Assembly (NCBI GenBank): GCA_913031595.1
Contig: CAJWCP010000006.1
Span: forward strand, 1 to 56,250
Length of the DNA: 56,250 nucleotides
Direction of reading: 5' to 3'
Source: an uncultured Flavobacteriales bacterium
GTDB lineage: Bacteria; Bacteroidota; Bacteroidia; Flavobacteriales; BACL11
The position numbers were made by a program, and so were the translations under genes. This document shows positions 1 through 8,493 of the stretch, in pieces; within the stretch, counting starts at the first letter, position 1; every line of letters begins with the position of its first letter. The notes beneath the pieces are model-generated. The model was given only the letters and a program-made list of their open reading frames with translations. It made no database searches and was not told the DNA's origin.

Positions 1-473
1 TACAGAATCCAACAGGTTCGGATTGGCAGTCAGCAGGAGGTTTTGGAGTATTCTATCCAACCTTTACTAGGAATAAGAATGGTTTAACACCAGGAGAAAC
101 TTATAGAGGACAGTCAAGAACATGGTGTGATCCATCCGGAGGTCTTTATCGTGCAGATGGTTGGACACCACTTATTTTCTGGACACAGCCTACTGTGGTT
201 AGAGAAGGAGGAGGTCAGTCTATTACGAATTTAGATATTTACCCTAATCCATCTAGAGATATATTTAATATATCCTTTACTTCAGAGGATAAGCAAGATC
301 TACAGCTTAGAGTGTTGAATATGGTGGGAGAGGAGATACTATTAGATGATATGCAACAGTTTGTAGGAGAGTATGTTAGATCGATTGATCTAAATAAACA
401 CTCAAAAGGAATATATCTATTAGAGATCATTACAGATAAAGGAATAATTAATAAGAAATTAGTATTACAGTAA
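1..473 (+). CDS. C-terminal part of a secreted protein with T9SS type A sorting domain (5' end outside window)
   Basis: Frame is open from base 3 to the stop at 473; 'NLDIYPNPSRDIFNISF...LRVLNMVGEEI...GIYLLEIITDKGIINKKLVLQ' is a typical type A sorting domain. The ORF-track start at 195 is internal. Confidence 0.85.
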   Translation, partial: QNPTGSDWQSAGGFGVFYPTFTRNKNGLTPGETYRGQSRTWCDPSGGLYRADGWTPLIFWTQPTVVREGGGQSITNLDIYPNPSRDIFNISFTSEDKQDLQLRVLNMVGEEILLDDMQQFVGEYVRSIDLNKHSKGIYLLEIITDKGIINKKLVLQ

Positions 474-488
474 TAGTATTAAGATTTA

Positions 489-3400
489 ATGAGGCATTTA
501 TTTTTCTTTATTTCAGTTTTATTATGTTCTAATATAATTGCTCAATCATATAATGATGGGCCAATTGATTTACAGGTAAAATTAAGAGAAGTACAAGGTA
601 ACTTTACAGCAACAGATGAATCTTTATTAGGTATCGGTTTTGCGCCTGATGAATTAACATTTAAGATTTGGGCGAAAGACAATTTAAACACTTTTAGCTG
701 GACTGGGGGTAGTTGTTTACAAGATTTGAACTTTAATCCTACACCAGGAGGTTCAAATTCTATTGATTTTAACAATATTTTTGCATCTTTTAGTTTTCCT
801 ACTTCTATTGTACCACAATATTTAGATTTTAGAATAGATGCATGGGAAGATGATTTACCTTCTGATCAATTAATAGGTTTTTGTAATACAGGAACTTCTT
901 GTACTTGGAATGATATGGAATGTTGTGGTGTTTATCTTTTTGGACTTTGTATTGGTATTGAGACAGGAGATGATTATAGGTGTGATGCGAATCCTTTTTA
1001 TCAGGGACTAACATATAGAAGTGGACCTCCTTGTCAATGGTATAGCCATGGTTATATTAATGGGAGTGGCTGTATTAATCCAAGTTCACAGTCAGGACAA
1101 CCTAATACAGATGGGTATTATCAGCCTCATATAGAAACCTTTTGGCGTTATACAAAAGGTACATCTTTTGGTAATGCAATAGATTTAGGCGTACTAACAC
1201 CAGGTGTTATTAATCATTTTAATAGTAATGAATGTTATACAGACAATTATCCTTACAGTAGTGGTAATGATGTTATTTATTCTTTTACCGTTACTAATCC
1301 TACTGGAGTTAATATTTCTGTTTGTGGGAGTAATGGTGCGCAATTTGATAGTTACTTATATTTAGTTTATGATACTACACTAACAGCTATCGCAAGTAAT
1401 GATAATAATTGTGGTACTCAATCTGAAATTTTTACGTCATTATGTGATCCAGGAACTTATTATATAGTAGTAGATGCTGTAACTAGCTCTGAACTAGGGA
1501 CTTTTACTCTTTCTTTAACTGAGGATGCTAGCTTTAGTTTTAATTCTCAGATTACCACACAAGATGTAAGCTGCGCAAATGGTAATGATGGGCAAATAAA
1601 TGTTAATTTATTAGGTAATGGGGGGGAAGCTCCATATACTTATAATTGGTATGATATTAATATGAATCTTATTGATTCAACTATCTTAACTACAAACATT
1701 TCAGATTCACTTTTTGCATTAGACACGGGTATTTATATTATAGAAATTATTGATGATAGAAATTGTATTTTATTAGATACAATCTTTTTAGATTCATTAG
1801 CTTCTCTTTCCCTGGAGGTTACACCTATTAACCCAACTATTTGTGAAGGATCTAGTATTAATCTTACTGTTTCTGGTGCCTCAACATATACCTGGTCTCC
1901 CTCTACTTCTTTAAATACTAATTTAGGAAGTATTGTTCAAGCAAGTCCTCAAATATCTACTACTTATTCTATTATAGCTCAGGGTGTTAATGGGTGTGAA
2001 GATACTATTCAGGCGGATGTTAGTGTAATTCCTGCTCCAACATTATCTGCATTTCCTACTTCAGTAGAGATTTGTCAAGGAGATTCTATTTTTGTATTCC
2101 TTGCGGGGGCTGATAATTATACTTGGACTCCTAATAATGCAATTAATTCAATTAATAATGATACTGTTCTTTTATATCCAGTTAATAGTCTTACATATTC
2201 CATTATGGGAGCTAATTCATTTGGATGTACCTCTATTTTGCAAGTACCGGTTACAGTACATACAAATCCTAGTGTTAATATAAATGCTTCATTAAATCCT
2301 GTATGTTTAGGAGAGATATCAATTTTAAATGCAAGTGGAGCAAATGTATATAGTTGGCAGCCTTCATCTTCTTTAAGTCTTACTACGGGTAGTAATGTTT
2401 CAGCAATGCCTAGCTCATCAACTACTTATTCAGTTATAGGTACTGATTTAAATAACTGTGCTTCCACGGCTTCGATTACACTTAATGTGAATCCTCTTCC
2501 TATTTTAAGTGTTACTCCAACTACTTCTACAATTTGTGAAGGTTCTAATGTGACGCTTAATGCAACAGGTGTATCTGATTTTATTTGGTCTCCTGCTTTA
2601 GGATTAAATACTACTGTTGGGTCATCTGTTATTGCTAGTCCTACTATTACTACGATTTATTCTATTACAGGTACGGATATAAATGGTTGTTCAGATGTAA
2701 TTTCTACAGAAGTTAATGTAGATCCTAAACCAAATATTATTTTAACTCCTCCTAATGCTGATATTTGTATAGGATCAAGTATTAATATATCTGCTTTTGG
2801 CGCAAATACATATAGTTGGACTCCTAATTTTGGTTTAGATAATACTAATACACAAAGTGTTATTGCGAATCCTACTTCTTCTACAAATTATACAATTACA
2901 GGAACAGATCTCAATGGATGTACTAATTCAGCTAATTTTCAGCTAAATGTTGGAATCAACCCTAATATATCAATTACTCCTGTGAATCCAATAATCTGTG
3001 AAGGAGAGAATATTAGTTTAAGTGCTAGTGGAGCAAGTCAATATACTTGGAGTCCAGATATTAATTTAAGTGCAGTAAGTGGTATTATGGTTAACGCTAG
3101 TCCAGATGTTACTACTACTTATACTTTAGTTGGTATGGATGATATTGGTTGTAGTGATAGTGTAACTACAACAATAAGTGTGAATTCACTTCCTTCCGCT
3201 CAAATACAGAATAATAATGGAACTACTATATGTACTGGAGATTCTGCTATTGTGGTTGTTGATGTTAGTGGTAATCCTCCTTGGATTGTTTCTTATGCAG
3301 TGAATGGGGTTTTTCAGCCTTCCATTACTTCTATTTCAAACCCTACAATAATATTGTCAGATATTGCGGGAGAGTATACAATTCCAAGTATTACAGATGC

Positions 3401-3968
3401 TAATGGGTGTAGTAGTCCAGGAATAGGATCGTTAATATTAGATGTTGTAAATACACCTGTTGCGAATTTTGATTTATCTCCTCAACCTGCAGATGTTTTG
3501 AACTCTGAAATTTCTTTTTTCAATAATTCTATTTTTGCTGATACTTGGTATTGGGATTTTGGAGATGGTTTTTCAAATATTGAAGATTACAGTCCTCTTC
3601 ATTCTTACTTTGAACCTGGTAGTTATCAAGTGACTTTGGTAGTTACAAATGGTATATGTAGTGATACAGTACAACACCAATTAACAATTGATCCAGTATA
3701 TACTTTGTATGTTCCTGATGTTTTTACCCCTAATAATGATGGGTTAAATGATATATTCTTACCAAAAGGACAGTCAATATCTAAGTTTGAGATGAATATA
3801 TATAATAGGTGGGGAGAAGAAGTGTATTATACGGATGATATTAATTTAGGATGGGATGGTAAGATAAAAAGTGAAAAGATTGTTACAGGAGAATACTCAT
3901 ATATTATTAATATTATTGATGATTTAGGTGTATTTCATTCTATAAAAGGTAAGGTGTTACTTAATTAA
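489..3968 (+). CDS. Large secreted repeat protein: signal peptide, tandem Ig-like repeats, PKD domain, gliding-motility-associated C-terminal domain
   Basis: Repeats of 'ICEGSSINLTVSGASTYTWSPS...TTYSIIAQGVNGCED' type, PKD 'WYWDFGDGFSN', C-terminus 'VPDVFTPNNDGLNDIFLPKG...MNIYNRWGEEVY...GWDGK' (CHU_C-like). Confidence 0.88.
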   Translation: MRHLFFFISVLLCSNIIAQSYNDGPIDLQVKLREVQGNFTATDESLLGIGFAPDELTFKIWAKDNLNTFSWTGGSCLQDLNFNPTPGGSNSIDFNNIFASFSFPTSIVPQYLDFRIDAWEDDLPSDQLIGFCNTGTSCTWNDMECCGVYLFGLCIGIETGDDYRCDANPFYQGLTYRSGPPCQWYSHGYINGSGCINPSSQSGQPNTDGYYQPHIETFWRYTKGTSFGNAIDLGVLTPGVINHFNSNECYTDNYPYSSGNDVIYSFTVTNPTGVNISVCGSNGAQFDSYLYLVYDTTLTAIASNDNNCGTQSEIFTSLCDPGTYYIVVDAVTSSELGTFTLSLTEDASFSFNSQITTQDVSCANGNDGQINVNLLGNGGEAPYTYNWYDINMNLIDSTILTTNISDSLFALDTGIYIIEIIDDRNCILLDTIFLDSLASLSLEVTPINPTICEGSSINLTVSGASTYTWSPSTSLNTNLGSIVQASPQISTTYSIIAQGVNGCEDTIQADVSVIPAPTLSAFPTSVEICQGDSIFVFLAGADNYTWTPNNAINSINNDTVLLYPVNSLTYSIMGANSFGCTSILQVPVTVHTNPSVNINASLNPVCLGEISILNASGANVYSWQPSSSLSLTTGSNVSAMPSSSTTYSVIGTDLNNCASTASITLNVNPLPILSVTPTTSTICEGSNVTLNATGVSDFIWSPALGLNTTVGSSVIASPTITTIYSITGTDINGCSDVISTEVNVDPKPNIILTPPNADICIGSSINISAFGANTYSWTPNFGLDNTNTQSVIANPTSSTNYTITGTDLNGCTNSANFQLNVGINPNISITPVNPIICEGENISLSASGASQYTWSPDINLSAVSGIMVNASPDVTTTYTLVGMDDIGCSDSVTTTISVNSLPSAQIQNNNGTTICTGDSAIVVVDVSGNPPWIVSYAVNGVFQPSITSISNPTIILSDIAGEYTIPSITDANGCSSPGIGSLILDVVNTPVANFDLSPQPADVLNSEISFFNNSIFADTWYWDFGDGFSNIEDYSPLHSYFEPGSYQVTLVVTNGICSDTVQHQLTIDPVYTLYVPDVFTPNNDGLNDIFLPKGQSISKFEMNIYNRWGEEVYYTDDINLGWDGKIKSEKIVTGEYSYIINIIDDLGVFHSIKGKVLLN

Positions 3969-4016
3969 ATTAGTATAATTGCATTTTTATTTGGTATTAT
4001 TTTGTGAGTTTATTTT

Positions 4017-4520
4017 ATGAGTGGTAAAGTAAAAATATTAGATATAGAACAGGTTAATCAAAAAATAAATCGATTAGCTTGGCAAGTGTATGAGCATAAT
4101 AATCAACAAAAAGAAATTGTAATAGTTGGAGTTGATACTAGAGGTTTAATTATTGCGAAGGAATTAGCAAAAATTATAAAGAAAATATCTCATTTAGATA
4201 TTACAATTGGACATTTGAAAATTGATAAAAAATCCCCTTATAACAATCCTATTGATCTTAATTTGTCTTCTGAGGCTTATATCAATAAAGTAGTTGTTAT
4301 ATGTGATGATGTATTAAATTCTGGTAAAACATTAATCTATGCTGCAAGATACTTTCTTAAAATACCACTTTTAAAGTTGTCTACGGTTGTTTTAGTAGAT
4401 AGAAATCATAATAGATATCCGGTTAAATCAGATTTTGTAGGCTTATCATTAGCAACTACTTTACAAGAATATGTCAATGTTACCTTAGAAGGTGCTGATC
4501 AAGGGGTTTATCTCTCTTAG
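4017..4520 (+). CDS. PyrR-like / phosphoribosyltransferase domain protein
   Basis: PRPP-binding motif 'VVVICDDVLNSGKTLIYAA'; 'VGVDTRG' segment. Confidence 0.75.
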   Translation: MSGKVKILDIEQVNQKINRLAWQVYEHNNQQKEIVIVGVDTRGLIIAKELAKIIKKISHLDITIGHLKIDKKSPYNNPIDLNLSSEAYINKVVVICDDVLNSGKTLIYAARYFLKIPLLKLSTVVLVDRNHNRYPVKSDFVGLSLATTLQEYVNVTLEGADQGVYLS

Positions 4521-4991
4521 GGTCTCTTGAATACTTTTATTCTGAATATTTATTGTGTATGTTGCTGTTTTATATATTTTTTCTCTTTCTATAAGTTCTA
4601 ATTCTATATATTTTTTTAGTTCAGGTCTATTTAATTTCTTGATGAGAGGTCTTTTTTTTTGTGTGTTTTCAAGTTTAGTTAAGAGAGAATTAATAGAATC
4701 TTTTAGGTAAATACTTATACCTGTCTTATTAATATATTCCATATTATTATTAAATATAGGAGTTCCTCCTCCACATGCTACAATTTCATTTTGTTTAATC
4801 TTTCGTAGAGTTTTTTTTTCTAATTCTCTAAAATATTCCTCTCCTTTTTCTTTAAAGATATTATTAATGGTTTTTTTTTCAATTCCCTCAATGATTTTAT
4901 CTGTATCTATAAATTTACGATTAAATTTAGTAGCTATCTCTTTTGCTATTGTAGATTTTCCTACTCCCATGAAACCAATAAAATAAATCAT
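4485..4991 (-). CDS. aroK: Shikimate kinase
   Basis: P-loop 'IYFIGFMGVGKSTIAKEIA', 'FIDTDKIIE', 'VACGGGTP'. Confidence 0.88.
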   Translation of the reverse strand: MIYFIGFMGVGKSTIAKEIATKFNRKFIDTDKIIEGIEKKTINNIFKEKGEEYFRELEKKTLRKIKQNEIVACGGGTPIFNNNMEYINKTGISIYLKDSINSLLTKLENTQKKRPLIKKLNRPELKKYIELELIEREKIYKTATYTINIQNKSIQETLREINPLISTF

Positions 4992-5115
4992 AATACTTTA
5001 ATTTAGTGTCATTGCAAATAAACATAATTTAGACTATAAATCATATTAATATTATTTGAGTGTTTAATACATTAAATTAATTTTATAAACCAACATATTG
5101 GAATAAAGAAAGTAT

Positions 5116-5123
5116 TATATTTG
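5116..5123 (+). promoter_or_regulatory. Bacteroidota-type -7 box upstream of tRNA-Lys
   Basis: TATATTTG matches TAnnTTTG, 13 nt before the tRNA. Confidence 0.5.
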
Positions 5124-5136
5124 CTGCCAATTTAAA

Positions 5137-5209
5137 GACCTGGTAGCTCAGTAGGTAGAGCATCTCCCTTTTAAGGAGAGGGTCCTGGGTTCGAGCCCCA
5201 GCCAGGTCA
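5137..5209 (+). tRNA. tRNA-Lys (TTT)
   Basis: GACCTGG...CCAGGTC acceptor, anticodon loop CTTTTAA, T-loop GGTTCGAGCCC. Confidence 0.95.
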
Positions 5210-5215
5210 CATTAT

Positions 5216-5234
5216 ATCCCGCATTAGGCGGGAT
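5216..5234 (+). other. Stem-loop between tRNA-Lys and tRNA-Leu
   Basis: Perfect 7-bp stem ATCCCGC/GCGGGAT with ATTAG loop; no clear T-run follows. Confidence 0.5.
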
Positions 5235-5254
5235 TATTTGTATATGTTTTATTA

Positions 5255-5338
5255 GCCCAGATGCTGAAATTGGTAGACAGGCATGATTGAGGGTCATGTG
5301 TTCAGATGAACGTGCGGGTTCGACTCCCGCTCTGGGCA
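5255..5338 (+). tRNA. tRNA-Leu (GAG)
   Basis: GCCCAGA...TCTGGGC acceptor, anticodon loop TTGAGGG, long variable arm, GGTTCGACTCC T-arm. Confidence 0.93.
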
Positions 5339-5350
5339 CTTAATTAATCT

Positions 5351-5674
5351 TTATCCCCCAACTTTTTTACATTTATATCCCTCTTCTTCTAATATTTTAA
5401 TTACTTCACTTCTAACATTTCCTTGTATCAGTATTTCTTCTTTCTTTACACTTCCTCCAACACCACATTGTACTTTAATTTTTTTAGCTATTTTTTTTAA
5501 ATACTCTTTAGATCCAGTAATGTTCCTTACTATAATTATAGTTTTTCCATGATGTTTTTCAAGACAAACTGCTAATGTTTGTTCTTTATTTGCTGTGTTA
5601 CTTGATGGGTTATCATATTCATATTCAAAATCTGGATTAGTGGAATAAATTATCCCTTTTCTTTTTTTATTCAT
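5351..5674 (-). CDS. SUI1/eIF1-like translation initiation factor (YciH family)
   Basis: 'AVCLEKHHGKTIIIVRNITGSKEYLKKIAKKIKVQCGVGGSVKKEEILIQGNVR' is the SUI1 signature. Confidence 0.85.
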   Translation of the reverse strand: MNKKRKGIIYSTNPDFEYEYDNPSSNTANKEQTLAVCLEKHHGKTIIIVRNITGSKEYLKKIAKKIKVQCGVGGSVKKEEILIQGNVRSEVIKILEEEGYKCKKVGG

Positions 5675-6524
5675 TTGGAGTTAATATTTTTAATGTTTTA
5701 GGAGATGCATTAATAACTATGGGTTGATCTACTTGTAGAGGTTCGCCATCTATGTGTATTAGTTTTTCTTTAGTTATTATTTTTATTTTTTCACATTTTA
5801 TAGTTTGAACGTATTTAGACATGTGTAGATTACCTTTAAATAATTTCATAAGAAATAATGGGATTCTCCATTTAGCAAATTTTTTTACAATAATAATATC
5901 TACTAATCCATCTGTTATTTTAGATAAAGGAGATATACATGCATTATTTCCATATTGGCTTGCGTTTGCAAATGCGATCATATATGCTGATATTTTTTGG
6001 GTTTGATTATTATATTCTAATACATATTCTTTTGGTTGGTAAGAAAGTTCTTTAATTATTAATTTCATGTAATTTATAAAACCTCTTTTATTAAGTCTTG
6101 AGAATAGATTTGCAATATGTGCATCAAATCCAATGCCAGAAACATTTACAAACGGTATTTTATTAATAGTACAAGTATCAATAATTTTAACATTCTTTTT
6201 TTTTAGTTGTTTTACTGCCTCTTTAGGAGATGAGAGCATTCCAATATGCAGAGCAAATCCATTACCTGATCCGCAAGGAATTACGCCTAACGCTGTTTTA
6301 GTGTTTATAACAGACTCTAGGCATTCATTTACAGTGCCGTCTCCTCCAACCGCTATAATTGTCTGATATTGTTTATTTACAGCCTCAAGGCTTAATTTTT
6401 TAGCATCACCAGGTTTTTTTGTTTCTACAATATCATAATTTTTAAAATGTTTAGCAATATGTTTACTAATACCTTTTTGTTTTCCAGTGCCTGCTATAGG
6501 ATTTATTATAAATCTAGTTTTCAT
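5667..6524 (-). CDS. Diacylglycerol/lipid kinase family protein (YegS/BmrU-like)
   Basis: 'FIINPIAGTGKQKG', 'IIAVGGDGTVNECLESV', 'LGVIPCGSGNGFA'. Confidence 0.88.
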   Translation of the reverse strand: MKTRFIINPIAGTGKQKGISKHIAKHFKNYDIVETKKPGDAKKLSLEAVNKQYQTIIAVGGDGTVNECLESVINTKTALGVIPCGSGNGFALHIGMLSSPKEAVKQLKKKNVKIIDTCTINKIPFVNVSGIGFDAHIANLFSRLNKRGFINYMKLIIKELSYQPKEYVLEYNNQTQKISAYMIAFANASQYGNNACISPLSKITDGLVDIIIVKKFAKWRIPLFLMKLFKGNLHMSKYVQTIKCEKIKIITKEKLIHIDGEPLQVDQPIVINASPKTLKILTPNE

Positions 6525-8343
6525 AATGCATTTTATTTTGCCTTATTCTATGGTTATAATCTTGTTTTATGGCTTTTAGTTTATTTATATATTTCTCTTT
6601 TATTATAGTTTTTTTATTTAATTCCCAGTTGCTATATTTTTGATAATTTTCTTCTTTATTTTTGATAATTCCTTGTGGGGTAATGAAGTAATAGTTCTCT
6701 TGTAATTTACTTATTGCCCATTGTTCTTCGCTAAACATAGATTTCCCAAAAGAAAAGAAAGGTTTTGGATAGTTAATGAGATCTAATACTGTGGGCATAA
6801 TATCAATTTGTTGTACTATATTATTGTTTACACCTTGTAAACTACTATCTCCTTTAAATAGTATCATAGGAATGGCATATCTACCTATTTTATTTTTATA
6901 TTTATTATTATATTTTCTTCCTGCTGTATGGTCAGCAGTTATAATAAATAGAGTGTTAGAGAACCATTTTTCACGTTTTATTTGATTAAAAAATAATTTC
7001 ATGGCATAGTCACTATATGTTATAGTTTCTAATATTCCTATTTTATTAGATTCAGGATTATGATCTTCTGGTAGTACATATGGAGGATGAGAGCTTAATG
7101 AGAAGAATGTACTAAAGAAAGGTTGTTTCTTATCTTTTAGTTGATTTGCAAAATATTTCATAAATGGCACGTCAAATATTCCCCAAGAACCATCAAAATC
7201 AGTCTTATTATTATATTCTTCTAAACCATAATAATTCTGAAATCCTGCTTTTTTACAATAAGCATAGAAACCCATTGTTCCTCTGTGTCCTCCATGATAA
7301 AAAGAGGTGTGGTAACCTTCTTTATTTAATATACTGGCAAGGCTTTGAAATTTATTTTGCGCATATTCAGATGTGATAAAAGGTTCATTCATTAATGTCG
7401 GTATGGAAGCAGTTATTGCTGGCAAGGCTTCTATAGATTTTAAACCATTCGAAAATGCATTTGTGAAAACTAAGCTTTTTTGGATTAAACTATCTAGGAA
7501 AGGAGTGTGTCCTTTTTCTGAATTATAATAGCCGATAAATTCTTTTGAATAACTTTCCATTATTATAATTATTACATTTGTTTTATTCTGATCTTCATTT
7601 ATGAGTTTATTTTTATGAATAGGAGAATAAATTTTTTCTATTTCTTTTTGAGTATAATATTCATGTTGTGGTAATTTTTCTGAATCCAATGAATGTATAA
7701 TACAAAAAGGAGTATTTAGTATTAGTGAATTATTTTCTGATTGAGTTAATTCTCCTGCATTTATTGGTTTTATTGGTTTTAATTGTAATCCTCCTCTAGC
7801 GCTTATTATAACTAGAATTATTCCTATTATCAGATACATAATAGATTTAGGAATAGATACTATATTATTTTTAGGTATTTTTTTAATTCTTAATATTATC
7901 CATATTTGTGCTATTGAGAATAAAGTAATTATCCAATATTCCTTTATATATATAGGAGTTATATTTATTACATCTTCTCCTAATTGTATTAGTTCTAAGA
8001 AGTCGATTGTTGATCTTTTTTGTGTAAATCTAAAATATTCAATATCAATATTATTTAGTATTAAGAATGGAATATTAGTGGTATAAAATATCCAATTAGT
8101 AATTTTTTGATATAATTGATGAGTTCTTATATTAATAGGTAGAAGTAGTAATATTAGTAAGGGAATGTTTATATATGCTATTACAGAAAGGTCAATTCGC
8201 ATACCTTCTATTATTTCAAAGATGTTAGTTTCAGTTAAACTGTCTAGATTATTATAATAGAAGAATATTCTACTAAAAGTATATAAAGCTATGAGGATAA
8301 CAATTCTTTTTAGATATGTCAAGAAATAAGCTAGTTCTTTCAT
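6514..8343 (-). CDS. LTA synthase family sulfatase / phosphoglycerol transferase-like membrane protein
   Basis: N-terminal TM helices, then 'VIIIIMESYSKEFIGYYNSEKGHTPFLDSL' and 'NTLFIITADHTAG'. Confidence 0.85.
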   Translation of the reverse strand: MKELAYFLTYLKRIVILIALYTFSRIFFYYNNLDSLTETNIFEIIEGMRIDLSVIAYINIPLLILLLLPINIRTHQLYQKITNWIFYTTNIPFLILNNIDIEYFRFTQKRSTIDFLELIQLGEDVINITPIYIKEYWIITLFSIAQIWIILRIKKIPKNNIVSIPKSIMYLIIGIILVIISARGGLQLKPIKPINAGELTQSENNSLILNTPFCIIHSLDSEKLPQHEYYTQKEIEKIYSPIHKNKLINEDQNKTNVIIIIMESYSKEFIGYYNSEKGHTPFLDSLIQKSLVFTNAFSNGLKSIEALPAITASIPTLMNEPFITSEYAQNKFQSLASILNKEGYHTSFYHGGHRGTMGFYAYCKKAGFQNYYGLEEYNNKTDFDGSWGIFDVPFMKYFANQLKDKKQPFFSTFFSLSSHPPYVLPEDHNPESNKIGILETITYSDYAMKLFFNQIKREKWFSNTLFIITADHTAGRKYNNKYKNKIGRYAIPMILFKGDSSLQGVNNNIVQQIDIMPTVLDLINYPKPFFSFGKSMFSEEQWAISKLQENYYFITPQGIIKNKEENYQKYSNWELNKKTIIKEKYINKLKAIKQDYNHRIRQNKMHYEN

Positions 8344-8460
8344 TTAATACAACCACAATTATTGTTTTCGTAATTTTCGTTTGATTTTTGGAGTTTCTTA
8401 AATAAATAAAAGGCTGCTAAGAGGCACATTAATGCTAGAGCTGTTTCTTCCCATGTCATA
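8340..8460 (-). pseudogene. Small Cys-rich membrane ORF with an apparent single-base frameshift
   Basis: The minus strand reads MTWEETALALMCLLAAFYLF* then, one base offset, KKLQKSNENYENNNCGCIK*. The second stop overlaps the ATGA start of the sulfatase gene. Confidence 0.4.
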
Positions 8461-8493
8461 ATTGTTGTTTTTTTTACAAATTAAGTAATTATT

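Noticed and set aside
4485-4520. 36-bp convergent overlap of the PRTase and aroK ORFs
   Set aside because: Real in the ORF track but common in compact genomes; no evidence of function.
5216-5234. Stem-loop between tRNA-Lys and tRNA-Leu as a novel RNA element
   Set aside because: Clear hairpin, but most simply a weak terminator or processing spacer; listed as a feature only.
5148-5339. Minus-strand ORF 'MPRAGVEPARSSEHMTL...WLGLEPRTLSLKGRC'
   Set aside because: It is the antisense translation of tRNA-Leu and tRNA-Lys, a well-known annotation artefact.
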